From positions 1 through 9,695 of the forward strand of contig DAOWNS010000050.1 of assembly GCA_030642465.1 (NCBI GenBank): 9,695 bases of DNA, read 5' to 3'. The first letter of the stretch is position 1, and each line of letters opens with the position of its first letter. Both the position numbers and the translations under genes were made by a program. The notes under the pieces were generated by a model. The model was not told where the DNA came from, ran no database searches, and was given only the letters and a program-made list of their open reading frames with translations. This document shows positions 1 to 7,585 of this stretch, piece by piece. The stretch is from Candidatus Thorarchaeota archaeon (GTDB lineage: Archaea; Asgardarchaeota; Thorarchaeia; Thorarchaeales; Thorarchaeaceae).

Positions 1-1607
1 TCAGCAATTTCAAGCTTGAATTTGTTCCCCTTCATTCTCCGTCCGCTGACCCATATCCGCTTCTGGGGATTCCTGTTGTGCTTTGCTGAATTCTCCATGA
101 TGTTCCATACAAGCTGACTCAGGGAGCTATCCGCATTAACCATCAATGTTTCTGGTAGATTCTTTATGCGGGGAGTAACGCCGTGCTGTCGTGCAAGCAA
201 ATGCGCCTCGCCAATCAGCACTTCAATCAAATCCACTGGCTTAAGAGGCTCAACCTTTGACTCCTCTGCACTCCGCACTTTGTGAATCAGATCAATACAA
301 CGGTGGGCACCATCTAGGATGTACTGCTGGGCGGTTTCAATAACTTCGGGGGACGACTCCTTGTTGGCAAGGTCTGCACCGGCAAGAACCAACTGCAACT
401 GGTTGCCTATGTCATGCAGAATTAAATCAAGTAGGAAGCGCGCTTCCGCCTCAACACTCTTGAGTTCGGAAATATCAGTGAATAAAGCGAAACTCCCCTT
501 GTAATCTCCATTCTCTGTTGGGAGTGGGCAGGCGGAAACCATGACCGGTACAGTTGCACCATTCTTGGTAAGCAATTCAGCCTCGTAGTGCTCGATGATC
601 CCCTTCGCACGGGCAATAGTTCTGGTGCCATAGCCATTCTTGGAAATACTGTGGAAAATTTCATGTCCTGAAAGGCCTACTACTTCATCACGCGAATAAC
701 CTAACATCTTGCAGAGAGCGTCATTGATGTAGGTAATCACTCCGTTCTCGTTATCCATGGCCAGCCCGTCATCCATGGTTTCCACGAGGTCACGATATCT
801 ACGTTCACTCGCCTCAAGGGCTTGTTTGCTCTCCACTTCCTCCGTGATATCCACGAGTTGGGCAATGGTTTTCGTCTTACCGTCTTGGCCCATCATGGTG
901 GTGCTTGATAACTCCACATTCCTCGGTGTGCCGTCCTTTCTGAGAACCGTGAATTCGTATACTGATGGTACTGTGTCTCCGCTCTGTCGCTGCAGATAAC
1001 GCCCTCCTACAAGGTCCGCAGTGTCGGAGTCAAGGAATTCGCGAAAATCGTGTCCTAGAAGTTCACTCCGAGTCCTGCCCATCATGTGGCAGAGTCTGTC
1101 ATTAACGTATTCCAATCTGAAGGCGTGTCCTACTTGAATTGTGCCTGCACGAGAGTTTTCGACCGCAGTCTTGAAGAATACACCTTTCGCTCTGATCTTG
1201 TCCTCGATTTGTGCGCGACGTGTCATATCGGTTGCATATACAACGTAGACCTTGAGCTTGCCGCGGTGATGAACCATGTCTGCGAATACCTCAATGGGAA
1301 CTTGAACCCCGTTTTTGCGTACTGCCCTCAGAGAGAGCGAAGTGGGTTCAGCACCATCTCGTAGGCGTCTGAATGCCTCCTGAACGAGTTCCACTTGTTC
1401 GGGCACGATTACATTGGTAACATGCAGTCCTTTGTCAATGTCTGACTGCTTCAGGTCTAGAAGATTCTGTGCAGCAGAATTCGCATAGAGTAGGTTGAGC
1501 TCAGGATCAAATTCCACTATCGCGAGGCTTATCCTGTTGAAGACCGCTCGGCTTTTTGCTCTCGCTGAGCGAAATGCAGTCGTTGTTTTCTTGGTCTGTG
1601 GAGTCAT
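1..1607 (-). CDS. Multi-PAS sensor histidine kinase (3' end outside window)
   Basis: The frame is open from an ATG at 1607 to the left edge (535 codons), so the C-terminus is missing. Reading the translation, I see three PAS-like modules at about residues 15-135, 140-262 and 266-385. The last two end in the usual D-I-[TS]-E sequences (VDITEE, TDISELK). A dimerisation/phosphoacceptor helix follows with LILHDIGNQLQ, placing the candidate phosphorylated His at 398. The start of the HATPase domain has the N-box (WNIMENSAKHN, Asn506). No signal peptide or membrane segment is visible, so it is probably a cytoplasmic sensor of redox state, a gas or a small ligand; nothing shows which. An in-frame TGA two codons upstream makes this ATG the first possible start. 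It has no Shine-Dalgarno, but a TATA-like box lies about 25 bases upstream. It is divergent from the polyferredoxin-AOR operon; no response regulator is in view. Confidence 0.9.
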   Translation of the reverse strand, partial: MTPQTKKTTTAFRSARAKSRAVFNRISLAIVEFDPELNLLYANSAAQNLLDLKQSDIDKGLHVTNVIVPEQVELVQEAFRRLRDGAEPTSLSLRAVRKNGVQVPIEVFADMVHHRGKLKVYVVYATDMTRRAQIEDKIRAKGVFFKTAVENSRAGTIQVGHAFRLEYVNDRLCHMMGRTRSELLGHDFREFLDSDTADLVGGRYLQRQSGDTVPSVYEFTVLRKDGTPRNVELSSTTMMGQDGKTKTIAQLVDITEEVESKQALEASERRYRDLVETMDDGLAMDNENGVITYINDALCKMLGYSRDEVVGLSGHEIFHSISKNGYGTRTIARAKGIIEHYEAELLTKNGATVPVMVSACPLPTENGDYKGSFALFTDISELKSVEAEARFLLDLILHDIGNQLQLVLAGADLANKESSPEVIETAQQYILDGAHRCIDLIHKVRSAEESKVEPLKPVDLIEVLIGEAHLLARQHGVTPRIKNLPETLMVNADSSLSQLVWNIMENSAKHNRNPQKRIWVSGRRMKGNKFKLEIA

Positions 1608-1624
1608 GATTCAGGCCAACAAGT

Positions 1625-1637
1625 GGAATATATAGAA
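1625..1637 (-). promoter_or_regulatory. TATA-like box of the histidine kinase gene
   Basis: Read on the minus strand this is TTCTATATATTCC. The centre of TATATA (1629-1634) lies 24-25 bases before the ATG at 1607. Archaeal TATA boxes sit about 26 bases before the transcription start, so the transcript probably begins at or next to the ATG (leaderless). This fits the absence of a Shine-Dalgarno. The position is seen; promoter function is inferred. Confidence 0.5.
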
Positions 1638-1690
1638 CAGAAATGCATTCGGGGAGCTAACTGTCCAACATCTGCAGGTCTACATCATTG

Positions 1691-1713
1691 TATATATCTT
1701 GATGTGATATATC
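1691..1713 (+). promoter_or_regulatory. Candidate promoter of the polyferredoxin-AOR operon
   Basis: Two TATA-like boxes stand in tandem: TATATATC at 1691-1698 and GATATATC at 1706-1713. The second lies inside a perfect 10-base palindrome, TGATATATCA (1705-1714). Predicted transcription starts would be near 1721 or 1736, giving a 5' leader of about 60-75 bases before the ATG at 1797. A second short inverted repeat, GTCTA-GA-TAGAC (1729-1740), sits at the predicted start and could be an operator. No clear purine-rich BRE is seen upstream of either box. Confidence 0.4.
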
Positions 1714-1743
1714 AACAAGCTACTTGCTGTCTAGATAGACTCC

Positions 1744-1803
1744 ATGGAACTAAGGCAACACCTTAAAGGACCGGTTGAAAGAGGGAAAAGCCTGACATGG
1801 TGA
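1744..1803 (+). other. Possible 19-codon upstream ORF in the operon leader
   Basis: An ATG at 1744 opens a 19-residue frame (MELRQHLKGPVERGKSLTW) that ends in TGA at 1801-1803, overlapping the first seven bases of the polyferredoxin gene. It would start only a few bases after a transcript initiated from the 1706-1713 TATA-like box. Such an arrangement could couple translation of the two frames. The length is well within chance and no conservation can be tested here, so this is only a candidate. Confidence 0.15.
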
Positions 1804-2309
1804 CCAAGGAGAGCTCGAGTGACTTGAAGAAAGCCCTTGTAATAAACAACAATCTCTGTACCGGTTGCCGAAACTGTGAGCTGGCTTGTTCGATACGCCA
1901 CACGAATACATTCAACCCGGCTCGTGCAAGAATCCAAATTCTCAAAGATGATTTTCGGGCGACGGTCATACCGATGGTTTGTTTGCAGTGCGATTCACCG
2001 CTCTGTGCTGATGCCTGCCCAACAGGGGCAATCTCTGAAAACAGCGTTGGTGTTCTCACGGTCAATCACGACTTGTGCATTGGATGCTCCAACTGTGTGA
2101 CTGCTTGCATCTATGGCGGCATATCGATAGACCCTATTCTCAGGAAGGCAATCAAGTGTGACCTCTGTGGAGGAGAACCGGCCTGCATCGAAGCGTGCAC
2201 GTATCAGGCCATATCATTACAATCAACTGACAGTCAGGGACTTCGGGGCAGAAGTGATAGCGTTCGGGTCCTAAGAACGGCGTACGGACTTTCGGAGGTG
2301 GACGTGTAG
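1797..2309 (+). CDS. Four-cluster polyferredoxin subunit of an AOR-type oxidoreductase
   Basis: This 170-residue protein carries 16 motif cysteines in four groups: C21-C24-C27-C31, C62-C65-C70-C74, C94-C97-C100-C104 and C121-C124-C130-C134. The CxxCxxCxxxC and CxxCx4-5CxxxC pattern is that of HycB/DmsB-like electron-transfer subunits, which hold four [4Fe-4S] clusters. Proteins of this type pair with tungsten AORs, for example the small subunit of Pyrococcus WOR5 and the polyferredoxin subunit of bacterial Aor complexes. Here the AOR gene starts two bases after its stop, so it most likely carries electrons from the tungsten subunit. The ATG at 1797 is chosen because a TGA lies in frame at 1776 and a GAGGG stretch (1781-1785) precedes it. 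Residues after about 142 have no recognisable motif. No twin-arginine or other signal is seen, so it is cytoplasmic. Confidence 0.9.
   Translation: MVTKESSSDLKKALVINNNLCTGCRNCELACSIRHTNTFNPARARIQILKDDFRATVIPMVCLQCDSPLCADACPTGAISENSVGVLTVNHDLCIGCSNCVTACIYGGISIDPILRKAIKCDLCGGEPACIEACTYQAISLQSTDSQGLRGRSDSVRVLRTAYGLSEVDV
2294..2300 (+). promoter_or_regulatory. Shine-Dalgarno of the AOR gene
   Basis: GGAGGTG lies inside the last codons of the polyferredoxin gene, 11 bases before the ATG at 2312. It supports that start and tight translation from a shared message. Confidence 0.6.
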
Positions 2310-2311
2310 AG

Positions 2312-4249
2312 ATGACATTTCCATACAAGGGATATGCGGGACACTACTTGGATGTCGACCTCACCAAGGGCAAGATCCACAAGAGAGAGATGGAGAAGGA
2401 ATGGGCACGACTCTACTTGGGTGGCGCAGGTGTAGCCGCAAAGATACTATGGGACTCGACTGGGCCAGACACAGAACCGCTTTCACCGGACAACGTAGTT
2501 GTTGTGGGCACTGGGCCACTTACAGGTTCTATGTTCTCGCCGTCAGGACGAATGATGTTCGCAGCAAAGGGACCACTCACAGGCGTCTGGGCTGAGAGCC
2601 ATGTAGGCGGATTCTTTGGACCGGAGATGAAGTACGCAGGTTTTGATTTCGTAGTGATTCATGGCAGGTCGCCGAAGCCAGTGTACCTTTTCCTCCGTGA
2701 CGGCCATGCTGAACTCCTTGATGCCTCTGATCTTTGGGGACGCGAAACCGATGTCACAACTCAGATGATTCGAGAGGAGCACAAAGATCCCGCTGTCGAA
2801 ACCGCTGTAATTGGGACAGCAGGAGAAAACCTGGTGTCATACGCCAGCGTTATAGTAGATGTTTATCGTGCCGCAGGCCGTTGTGGCATTGGAGCAGTCC
2901 TGGGCTCCAAGAATGTTAAGGGCATTGCGTGCAGGGGTTCACTTGGCCTTGAGGTCCATGATATGGACAAATACCTGGAGGCCAACGCTGAAGAAATGGC
3001 TAAGCTCAGCGACCCACTCTGGACTGCATCATTGGCTTCTTTGAGGAAGTACGGCACAACTGACCTTATTGCCATCATTAACGAGATAGGCAGACTGCCT
3101 ACGAAAAATCACTGGACAGGGTTCTACGAGCAGGCTGATGATATCGGGCCCGAAATAATTGCTGAGAAATACCGAACCACTCAAGAAGCATGTCACGGAT
3201 GCGCTATTGGATGCAAATACATCTACAAGGTGAAGGAAGGCACATTCGCGGGAGGCCCTGCAGGAGGGCCGGAATATGAAACACTCATGGCATTTGGTTC
3301 CAATTGTCTGAACAATGATGTCGAGTCTATATTCCATATGGGCACAAGGTGCGACCTGATTGGGATGGACACGATCTCATGCGGCAAGACCATAGGCTTT
3401 GCAATGGAGCTCTGGGAGAAAGGCATTCTGACAGAGAAGGACACCGATGGACTAGACCTCTCATGGGGCAATGTGGATTCCATGGTCAAGCTCGTTGAGA
3501 TGATTGGCAAACGCGAAGGAATAGGTGACATGCTTTCCAAGGGAGTGAGGAAAGCAGCTGAGATTATTGGCGGAGACGCCTGGAAATATGCAGTGCATGT
3601 GAAAGGTCTTGAGGCTTCAGGACAGGACCCGAGAGCGCACCAATCGATAGGTCTCACCTACGCCACCAATGTGAGAGGAGCAGACCATCTCAGGAGTATA
3701 TCCTGTATTGAAGAATTAGGATATCCGGAGATTGCGAGTGCGAGATTTGGTGCGGAGAAAGCCGATGAAGTACTGGACATAATGTCGCCAAAACATAAGG
3801 GTGAGATTATCAAGGACATGGAGGACCTCTACGCGTTAGTTGACTCCGCAGTCATCTGCAAATATTCCACGATGTGGCCCCCAATTTACTACTATGATAC
3901 GTTTGTGAATGTTATCTCGCCGCTAACGGGGATGACCGAATGGTCCGACATGAAGTATGTGAAGCAGGCGGCTGAGAGGATTAGCCATCTGAGGCGCGCG
4001 TACAACCATAGACTGGGAATCACGCGAAAGCAAGAGAACCTACCTCAAAGGCTGCTCAAGGAGCCCATGCCCACGGGTCCAGCAAAGGGTGGACTTCCGG
4101 ACCTAGACGAGATGTTGGACGAGTACTACGATTTCAGGGGTTGTGACAGGGAAACTGGATTTCCGAAGAGAGAGAAGCTTCAAGAGCTTGGTCTCGACTA
4201 TGTTGCTGATGACCTAGCGAAGAGAAAGATGCTTGCTAGAGGAAAGTAA
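2312..4249 (+). CDS. Tungsten-dependent aldehyde:ferredoxin oxidoreductase family protein
   Basis: At 645 residues this is a full-length AOR-family catalytic subunit, which oxidises aldehydes (or related substrates) to acids with transfer to ferredoxin. Visible signatures: SPSGR at 76-80, FGPEMKYAGFD at 102-112, and the family block GRCGIGAVLGSKNVK at 189-203. The single [4Fe-4S] site is C294-C297-C301 (CHGCAIGC) plus C516. The two pterin-binding DxxGL[C/D]-type motifs appear as DLIGMD (348-353) and DSAVIC (511-516). Likely active-site acid and base are in GPEYET (E321/E323) and RGADHLR (H459), matched to Pyrococcus AOR from memory. The C-terminal block YDFRGCDRETGFP resembles the family's usual RGWD sequence with Trp replaced by Cys. 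Tungsten is preferred over molybdenum by family knowledge only. The substrate cannot be read from the sequence. It shares a transcript with its polyferredoxin and with the flavoprotein one base downstream. Confidence 0.95.
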   Translation: MTFPYKGYAGHYLDVDLTKGKIHKREMEKEWARLYLGGAGVAAKILWDSTGPDTEPLSPDNVVVVGTGPLTGSMFSPSGRMMFAAKGPLTGVWAESHVGGFFGPEMKYAGFDFVVIHGRSPKPVYLFLRDGHAELLDASDLWGRETDVTTQMIREEHKDPAVETAVIGTAGENLVSYASVIVDVYRAAGRCGIGAVLGSKNVKGIACRGSLGLEVHDMDKYLEANAEEMAKLSDPLWTASLASLRKYGTTDLIAIINEIGRLPTKNHWTGFYEQADDIGPEIIAEKYRTTQEACHGCAIGCKYIYKVKEGTFAGGPAGGPEYETLMAFGSNCLNNDVESIFHMGTRCDLIGMDTISCGKTIGFAMELWEKGILTEKDTDGLDLSWGNVDSMVKLVEMIGKREGIGDMLSKGVRKAAEIIGGDAWKYAVHVKGLEASGQDPRAHQSIGLTYATNVRGADHLRSISCIEELGYPEIASARFGAEKADEVLDIMSPKHKGEIIKDMEDLYALVDSAVICKYSTMWPPIYYYDTFVNVISPLTGMTEWSDMKYVKQAAERISHLRRAYNHRLGITRKQENLPQRLLKEPMPTGPAKGGLPDLDEMLDEYYDFRGCDRETGFPKREKLQELGLDYVADDLAKRKMLARGK

Positions 4250-4250
4250 A

Positions 4251-5345
4251 ATGGCTGACCTCAGTGTCGAAATCACAGGTCTTACTCTTAGGAATCCGAT
4301 TCTTACTGCTGCTGGACCTGGGGCGCGTGACGGCGACACTCTTCGCGCGGCTGCAAGAGGTGGCGCAGGCGGGCTTGTTGCCAAGACTGTAAGCGTGAGC
4401 GCTGCGGAAGTGCCCACACCGAACATTGTTGCGGTTCGTAAAGGAAGAGTTGGCTCAAGACGGGGGGTCCTCAACGCAGAACTATGGAGTGAGCTGCCGG
4501 TGGAGCAATGGCTTGACAAGGAATACAGGACCGCATTGGCCACTGGTCTTCCTGTGATTGCTAGTCTGGGATACACTCCGGAAGATGTTGCTAGCCTTGC
4601 GCCGAAGATTGAGAAGGCTGGAGTCCACGCGCTGGAATTCAGTACCCACTATGTCGGAGGGCATGTCGAAATAGCAAAGGCGTTGCGTGAGGCTGTTGAG
4701 ATACCTATCTTTGCTAAGCTTAGCCCGAAGGTAGATGTTGTCGAAGTAGCCAAATCGTTGGAACCGTACGTCGATGGAGTTGTTGCGATAAACTCACTAG
4801 GACCCTGTCTCAGAATCAACATAGAAACCGGTAAGCCCATGTTGGGGAGTGAGTCGGGCTATGGTTGGCTTAGTGGCGCATCAATAAGGCCAGTAGCAAT
4901 AAGGTGTGTTGCAGATATCGCCAGAGCAATCCGAAAGCCCGTAATCGGTGTCGGAGGAGTCAGCGACGGAGAAGACGCGATAGAATTCATCATGGCCGGA
5001 GCTCATGCTGTGGAGGTATGCACCGCCGCTATCCTAGAGGGGCAGACTGTGTATGGCCGAATAGCATCTGAGATGGACAAGTGGCTGGATGCTCATGGTT
5101 ATGATTCGGTAGAAGACGTGCGAGGGTTGGGACTTAAGCACCTCACAAAGAAGATCGCTTTCACGCCACCTCCAAAGGTAGACATGGAGAAATGCACACT
5201 CTGTGGACTCTGTGAGAAGTCCTGCGTCTACGAAGCAATAACAACGGATAAGGAAGGACAAGAACTACGCTTTGACAAATCAAGATGTCAAGCTTGTGGC
5301 ATGTGTATCTCGGTCTGTCCGTATGACGCCCTGAGCTACAACTGA
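4251..5345 (+). CDS. Dihydroorotate/dihydropyrimidine dehydrogenase-like flavoprotein with two C-terminal [4Fe-4S] motifs
   Basis: The 364-residue protein has an FMN-binding TIM barrel (about 1-300) followed by a two-cluster ferredoxin domain (C315-C318-C321-C325 and C346-C349-C352-C356). This is the layout of PreA, the reductase subunit of bacterial dihydropyrimidine dehydrogenase. Barrel landmarks: VAKT (K45), FAKLSP (K156), AINS (N181), GYGWLSGASIRP at 203-214, GVGGV at 233-237 and EVCTAAI at 255-261. The loop that normally reads N-x-S-C-P-N and holds the catalytic Cys instead reads EFSTHY at 129-134, so the usual dihydroorotate or dihydrouracil chemistry is doubtful. No PreT-like NAD/FAD partner is in view. 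ATG 4251 is chosen, with GAGG at 4239-4242 before it; a TTG at 4233 overlapping the AOR end is less likely. The one-base gap after the AOR argues that the two share electrons through ferredoxin clusters. Confidence 0.85.
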   Translation: MADLSVEITGLTLRNPILTAAGPGARDGDTLRAAARGGAGGLVAKTVSVSAAEVPTPNIVAVRKGRVGSRRGVLNAELWSELPVEQWLDKEYRTALATGLPVIASLGYTPEDVASLAPKIEKAGVHALEFSTHYVGGHVEIAKALREAVEIPIFAKLSPKVDVVEVAKSLEPYVDGVVAINSLGPCLRINIETGKPMLGSESGYGWLSGASIRPVAIRCVADIARAIRKPVIGVGGVSDGEDAIEFIMAGAHAVEVCTAAILEGQTVYGRIASEMDKWLDAHGYDSVEDVRGLGLKHLTKKIAFTPPPKVDMEKCTLCGLCEKSCVYEAITTDKEGQELRFDKSRCQACGMCISVCPYDALSYN

Positions 5346-5361
5346 CTAGATGGGCGATATG

Positions 5362-6555
5362 CTACAGATACATAATGTCGTCGAGTCCAATGGTCAATCG
5401 TTTAGGCTTTCGCGTGGTGACTGCATAGTCATTTTCGAGTCGGACTCCACCATACGCCTTCAAGTAGACGCCTGGTTCAATCGCTACAACATGGCCCGCA
5501 ACGAACCCCCGCTCCCGATCATAGAAGCTTGGGTGCTCATGAACTTCTAGGCCAATCCCATGACCTAGACCATGTGTCATTCCCTCGGTAGCTTCAGGAT
5601 TCAACCGGGTTGAATCAAACCCATGTTTCTTCAATGTTTGATAACAAGCCATGTTCACATCATTGATGGGCGCATCATCAGTGAGTGCATCAACGACTGC
5701 ATCTGAAGCAGCAGTAACCGCCTCGAACATAGCGCGCACTTTCTTGTGTGGCTGTCCCTTGACCACGGTGCGAGTGACATCTGCAACGTACCGCTCCTGC
5801 TTCAGTCTAGGAAAGACATCAAGGATTATAGGAACTCCAGCCTTGAGCACATCCTTTGGAGTTCCGAGGTAGTGATAATCGAAACCTTTCTTGCCCACAG
5901 CGGCAATCATGTCCTCTGCCGACTCGGCCCCCCTGTCCAGCAAAAAGTGCTCAAGAGCGAGCTTGATGTCCCGCACGGTTAGTGGATTACCTTTCAAAAG
6001 GAGTTGTTTCTTCGGTCCCACCTTGGACTTTTTAATCATCTTCGCAACTTGCTCAATCGCGCTGATTGTGGCCTCCCCTGCCTTCTTGATGATCTTGATC
6101 TCAGCCTTCGACTTGGTGGCACGCGCATCCTTGAGCAGCTTTGGAACCACTTTGACAGTGTATCCAAGCCTCTGGATAGCTACAAGTATCCGAGCTGGAA
6201 GATGGTCAGGAACTCCTAGGACCTTGCCAGTGAAGTGTTCCTGAAGGATTGTCCCGTACACGATATCAGGACGATTGGTTGCCCTCTTTCCAGCCTTCAT
6301 GAACTTCAGATAGAGTTCAGAGAGGTCGTACGTTCTCTTCAGAAAACTCTGCTTCTGAATTCGCTTGATGGTGTTGAATGCGGCTATCCCAACAGGTTTG
6401 TCACCCTTACTGTGAAAGTAAGCGATATGATCTGGAGACCTGAATCCTGTGAGCCAGTAGATATCTGGCACCTCGAATGCATTACCAACAGCGAGGAGAG
6501 CATCAATTTCATTTACATCCATCAGAGCGTCTAAGTCTTCGAGCACCGTTGTCAC
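5362..6555 (-). CDS. M24 family metallopeptidase, Xaa-Pro aminopeptidase/dipeptidase type
   Basis: This 397-residue protein has a creatinase-like N-terminal domain (about 1-145) and a pita-bread catalytic domain. All five metal ligands of the family are visible: D246 (ILDVFPR), D259 (ADVTRT), H332 (GLGHGIGL), E360 (AIEPGVY) and E374 (RLENDY). The further conserved His of the VHEH sequence is H339. It should therefore be an active two-metal (Mn or Co) cytosolic peptidase removing residues next to proline, not a metal-free creatinase. The start is GTG 6555: the frame is open further upstream to a TGA inside the end of the kinase gene but has no other ATG, GTG or TTG. Met12 is an alternative. 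It follows the PfkB kinase after 52 bases, probably on one transcript, and has no evident link to the flanking redox genes. Confidence 0.9.
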   Translation of the reverse strand: MTTVLEDLDALMDVNEIDALLAVGNAFEVPDIYWLTGFRSPDHIAYFHSKGDKPVGIAAFNTIKRIQKQSFLKRTYDLSELYLKFMKAGKRATNRPDIVYGTILQEHFTGKVLGVPDHLPARILVAIQRLGYTVKVVPKLLKDARATKSKAEIKIIKKAGEATISAIEQVAKMIKKSKVGPKKQLLLKGNPLTVRDIKLALEHFLLDRGAESAEDMIAAVGKKGFDYHYLGTPKDVLKAGVPIILDVFPRLKQERYVADVTRTVVKGQPHKKVRAMFEAVTAASDAVVDALTDDAPINDVNMACYQTLKKHGFDSTRLNPEATEGMTHGLGHGIGLEVHEHPSFYDRERGFVAGHVVAIEPGVYLKAYGGVRLENDYAVTTRKPKRLTIGLDDIMYL

Positions 6556-6607
6556 TCCAACCTTACTCAGATGCCGTTTAGGTATGTGAAAAGCCTTCTT
6601 CCGTCAG

Positions 6608-7492
6608 CTAAACGTGCGACTTCATCCGAGTAACCACCTGTTCCCTAGTAGGCATCTCATAGGGCCCCATGGTTTCAAGATTGAACGAGGCACAGCAGGC
6701 ACCGAACACTCCAGCTTGCCTCAGGTTCTCATTCCTAGCATACTCAACTAGAAAACCGATTGCATAGGTGTCACCTGAACCAGTGTCGTCAACAACCTGA
6801 TCAGCCAAGACCGGGGGGATGTCAATCTTATTCCCCTGAGTGTAGATTGTCGATCCTCGTCTATTCCTTGTCACAATCACAATGTCAGGTCCTTCGTCGA
6901 GAATCTTGCCTACTGCATCGATTTCAGTGGCAGTGCCCATGGCACTCTGGAGCTCGTCTTCGTCAAGCTTCAGAATATCGATGTGCTCTAGAACAGCAGC
7001 GCGATCAGTCCATTCCTTCGGAACCACCCGGTCACCCTGCACAGTGCGCAGAAAGCCTTGGGGGTCCAGTGAAACCAAAGCACCGGCTTCCTTCGCGGCC
7101 TTAATGCACGAGATATCTATCTCTCCAATAAGAGGACAGAAGTGGATAACCCGGCTCTGGAGATGGCGTTCTAGGAGTGCATTTTTCTTGATTGGCGCTG
7201 CAATCGCCTCGACACGTTGCGTTCGAACTCCAGTGGAATCATACTGATTGATGAATCGTGTTGTATGCTGCCCATCTCGACTAACACCAGTTAAGTCAAG
7301 ACCTGACTTCACAAGAGCCCTCATGTACTCTTCATTGAAGTCGCTGCCTACACAGCTAACTATCCCACACTTCGATACGCCAAGAGATGGTGCCAGCATA
7401 GCATATGCAGTTCCGCCACCTAGTGCTTCTCTCGTCGTTTCTGGCGTAACTAAGAGGTCTCTGCTGAGGTGGCCAACTACGACGATATCCAC
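6608..7492 (-). CDS. PfkB-family (ribokinase-like) carbohydrate or nucleoside kinase
   Basis: This is a complete 294-residue member of the PfkB family, which phosphorylates sugars, nucleosides or polyols. The N-terminal substrate region has GHLSRD (7-12) and the GGGTAYA signature at 25-31. The second PfkB signature is VVDDTGSGDTYAIGF (233-247); its G-S-G-D gives the anion hole and the catalytic base D241. A mid-protein DPQGFLR (143-149) recalls, from memory, the myo-inositol 3-kinase-like branch known from Thermococcus and plants. Nucleoside or ribose kinase remain equally possible, and the latter would suit nucleobase breakdown nearby. The start is GTG at 7492, the only start codon in frame after a TGA upstream. 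It is divergent from moaD and leads a two-gene unit with the peptidase. Confidence 0.85.
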   Translation of the reverse strand: MDIVVVGHLSRDLLVTPETTREALGGGTAYAMLAPSLGVSKCGIVSCVGSDFNEEYMRALVKSGLDLTGVSRDGQHTTRFINQYDSTGVRTQRVEAIAAPIKKNALLERHLQSRVIHFCPLIGEIDISCIKAAKEAGALVSLDPQGFLRTVQGDRVVPKEWTDRAAVLEHIDILKLDEDELQSAMGTATEIDAVGKILDEGPDIVIVTRNRRGSTIYTQGNKIDIPPVLADQVVDDTGSGDTYAIGFLVEYARNENLRQAGVFGACCASFNLETMGPYEMPTREQVVTRMKSHV

Positions 7493-7542
7493 TCGTGCAA
7501 CACTCCAGTTGATTCCCGAAACGTAATGTCAGAGTGAAAGTG

Positions 7543-7550
7543 TTTTAATC
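7543..7550. promoter_or_regulatory. AT-rich element in the PfkB/moaD divergent region
   Basis: The 93-base gap 7493-7585 separates divergent starts. Its only TATA-like stretch is TTTTAATC (GATTAAAA on the other strand). It lies about 39 bases before the moaD TTG, which would give a leader of roughly 12 bases with the GGTGA ribosome site inside it. It lies about 54 bases before the kinase GTG. It may serve one or both directions. Confidence 0.3.
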
Positions 7551-7585
7551 TCTTGGTTCTTGGGTCTACTGTTAGGTGACTAATC

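Noticed and set aside
1086..1364. 92-residue plus-strand frame with several cysteines
   Set aside because: It is antisense to the PAS region of the kinase, and its cysteines are scattered without a metal-binding pattern.
3223..3657. 144-residue minus-strand frame inside the AOR gene
   Set aside because: The plus strand here encodes conserved AOR motifs; the minus-strand product has no recognisable domain.
4233..4250. TTG start extending the flavoprotein by six residues
   Set aside because: It overlaps the AOR stop, while the ATG at 4251 has a well-placed GAGG and begins the usual barrel strand at once.
5350..5550. 66-residue plus-strand frame directly after the flavoprotein gene
   Set aside because: It lies antisense over the C-terminal metal-binding region of the peptidase and shows no motif of its own.
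5362..6555. Peptidase as creatinase (C-N hydrolase), which would fit a hydantoin/creatinine pathway
   Set aside because: All five M24 metal ligands are present; creatinases have lost them, so a metallopeptidase is the better call.
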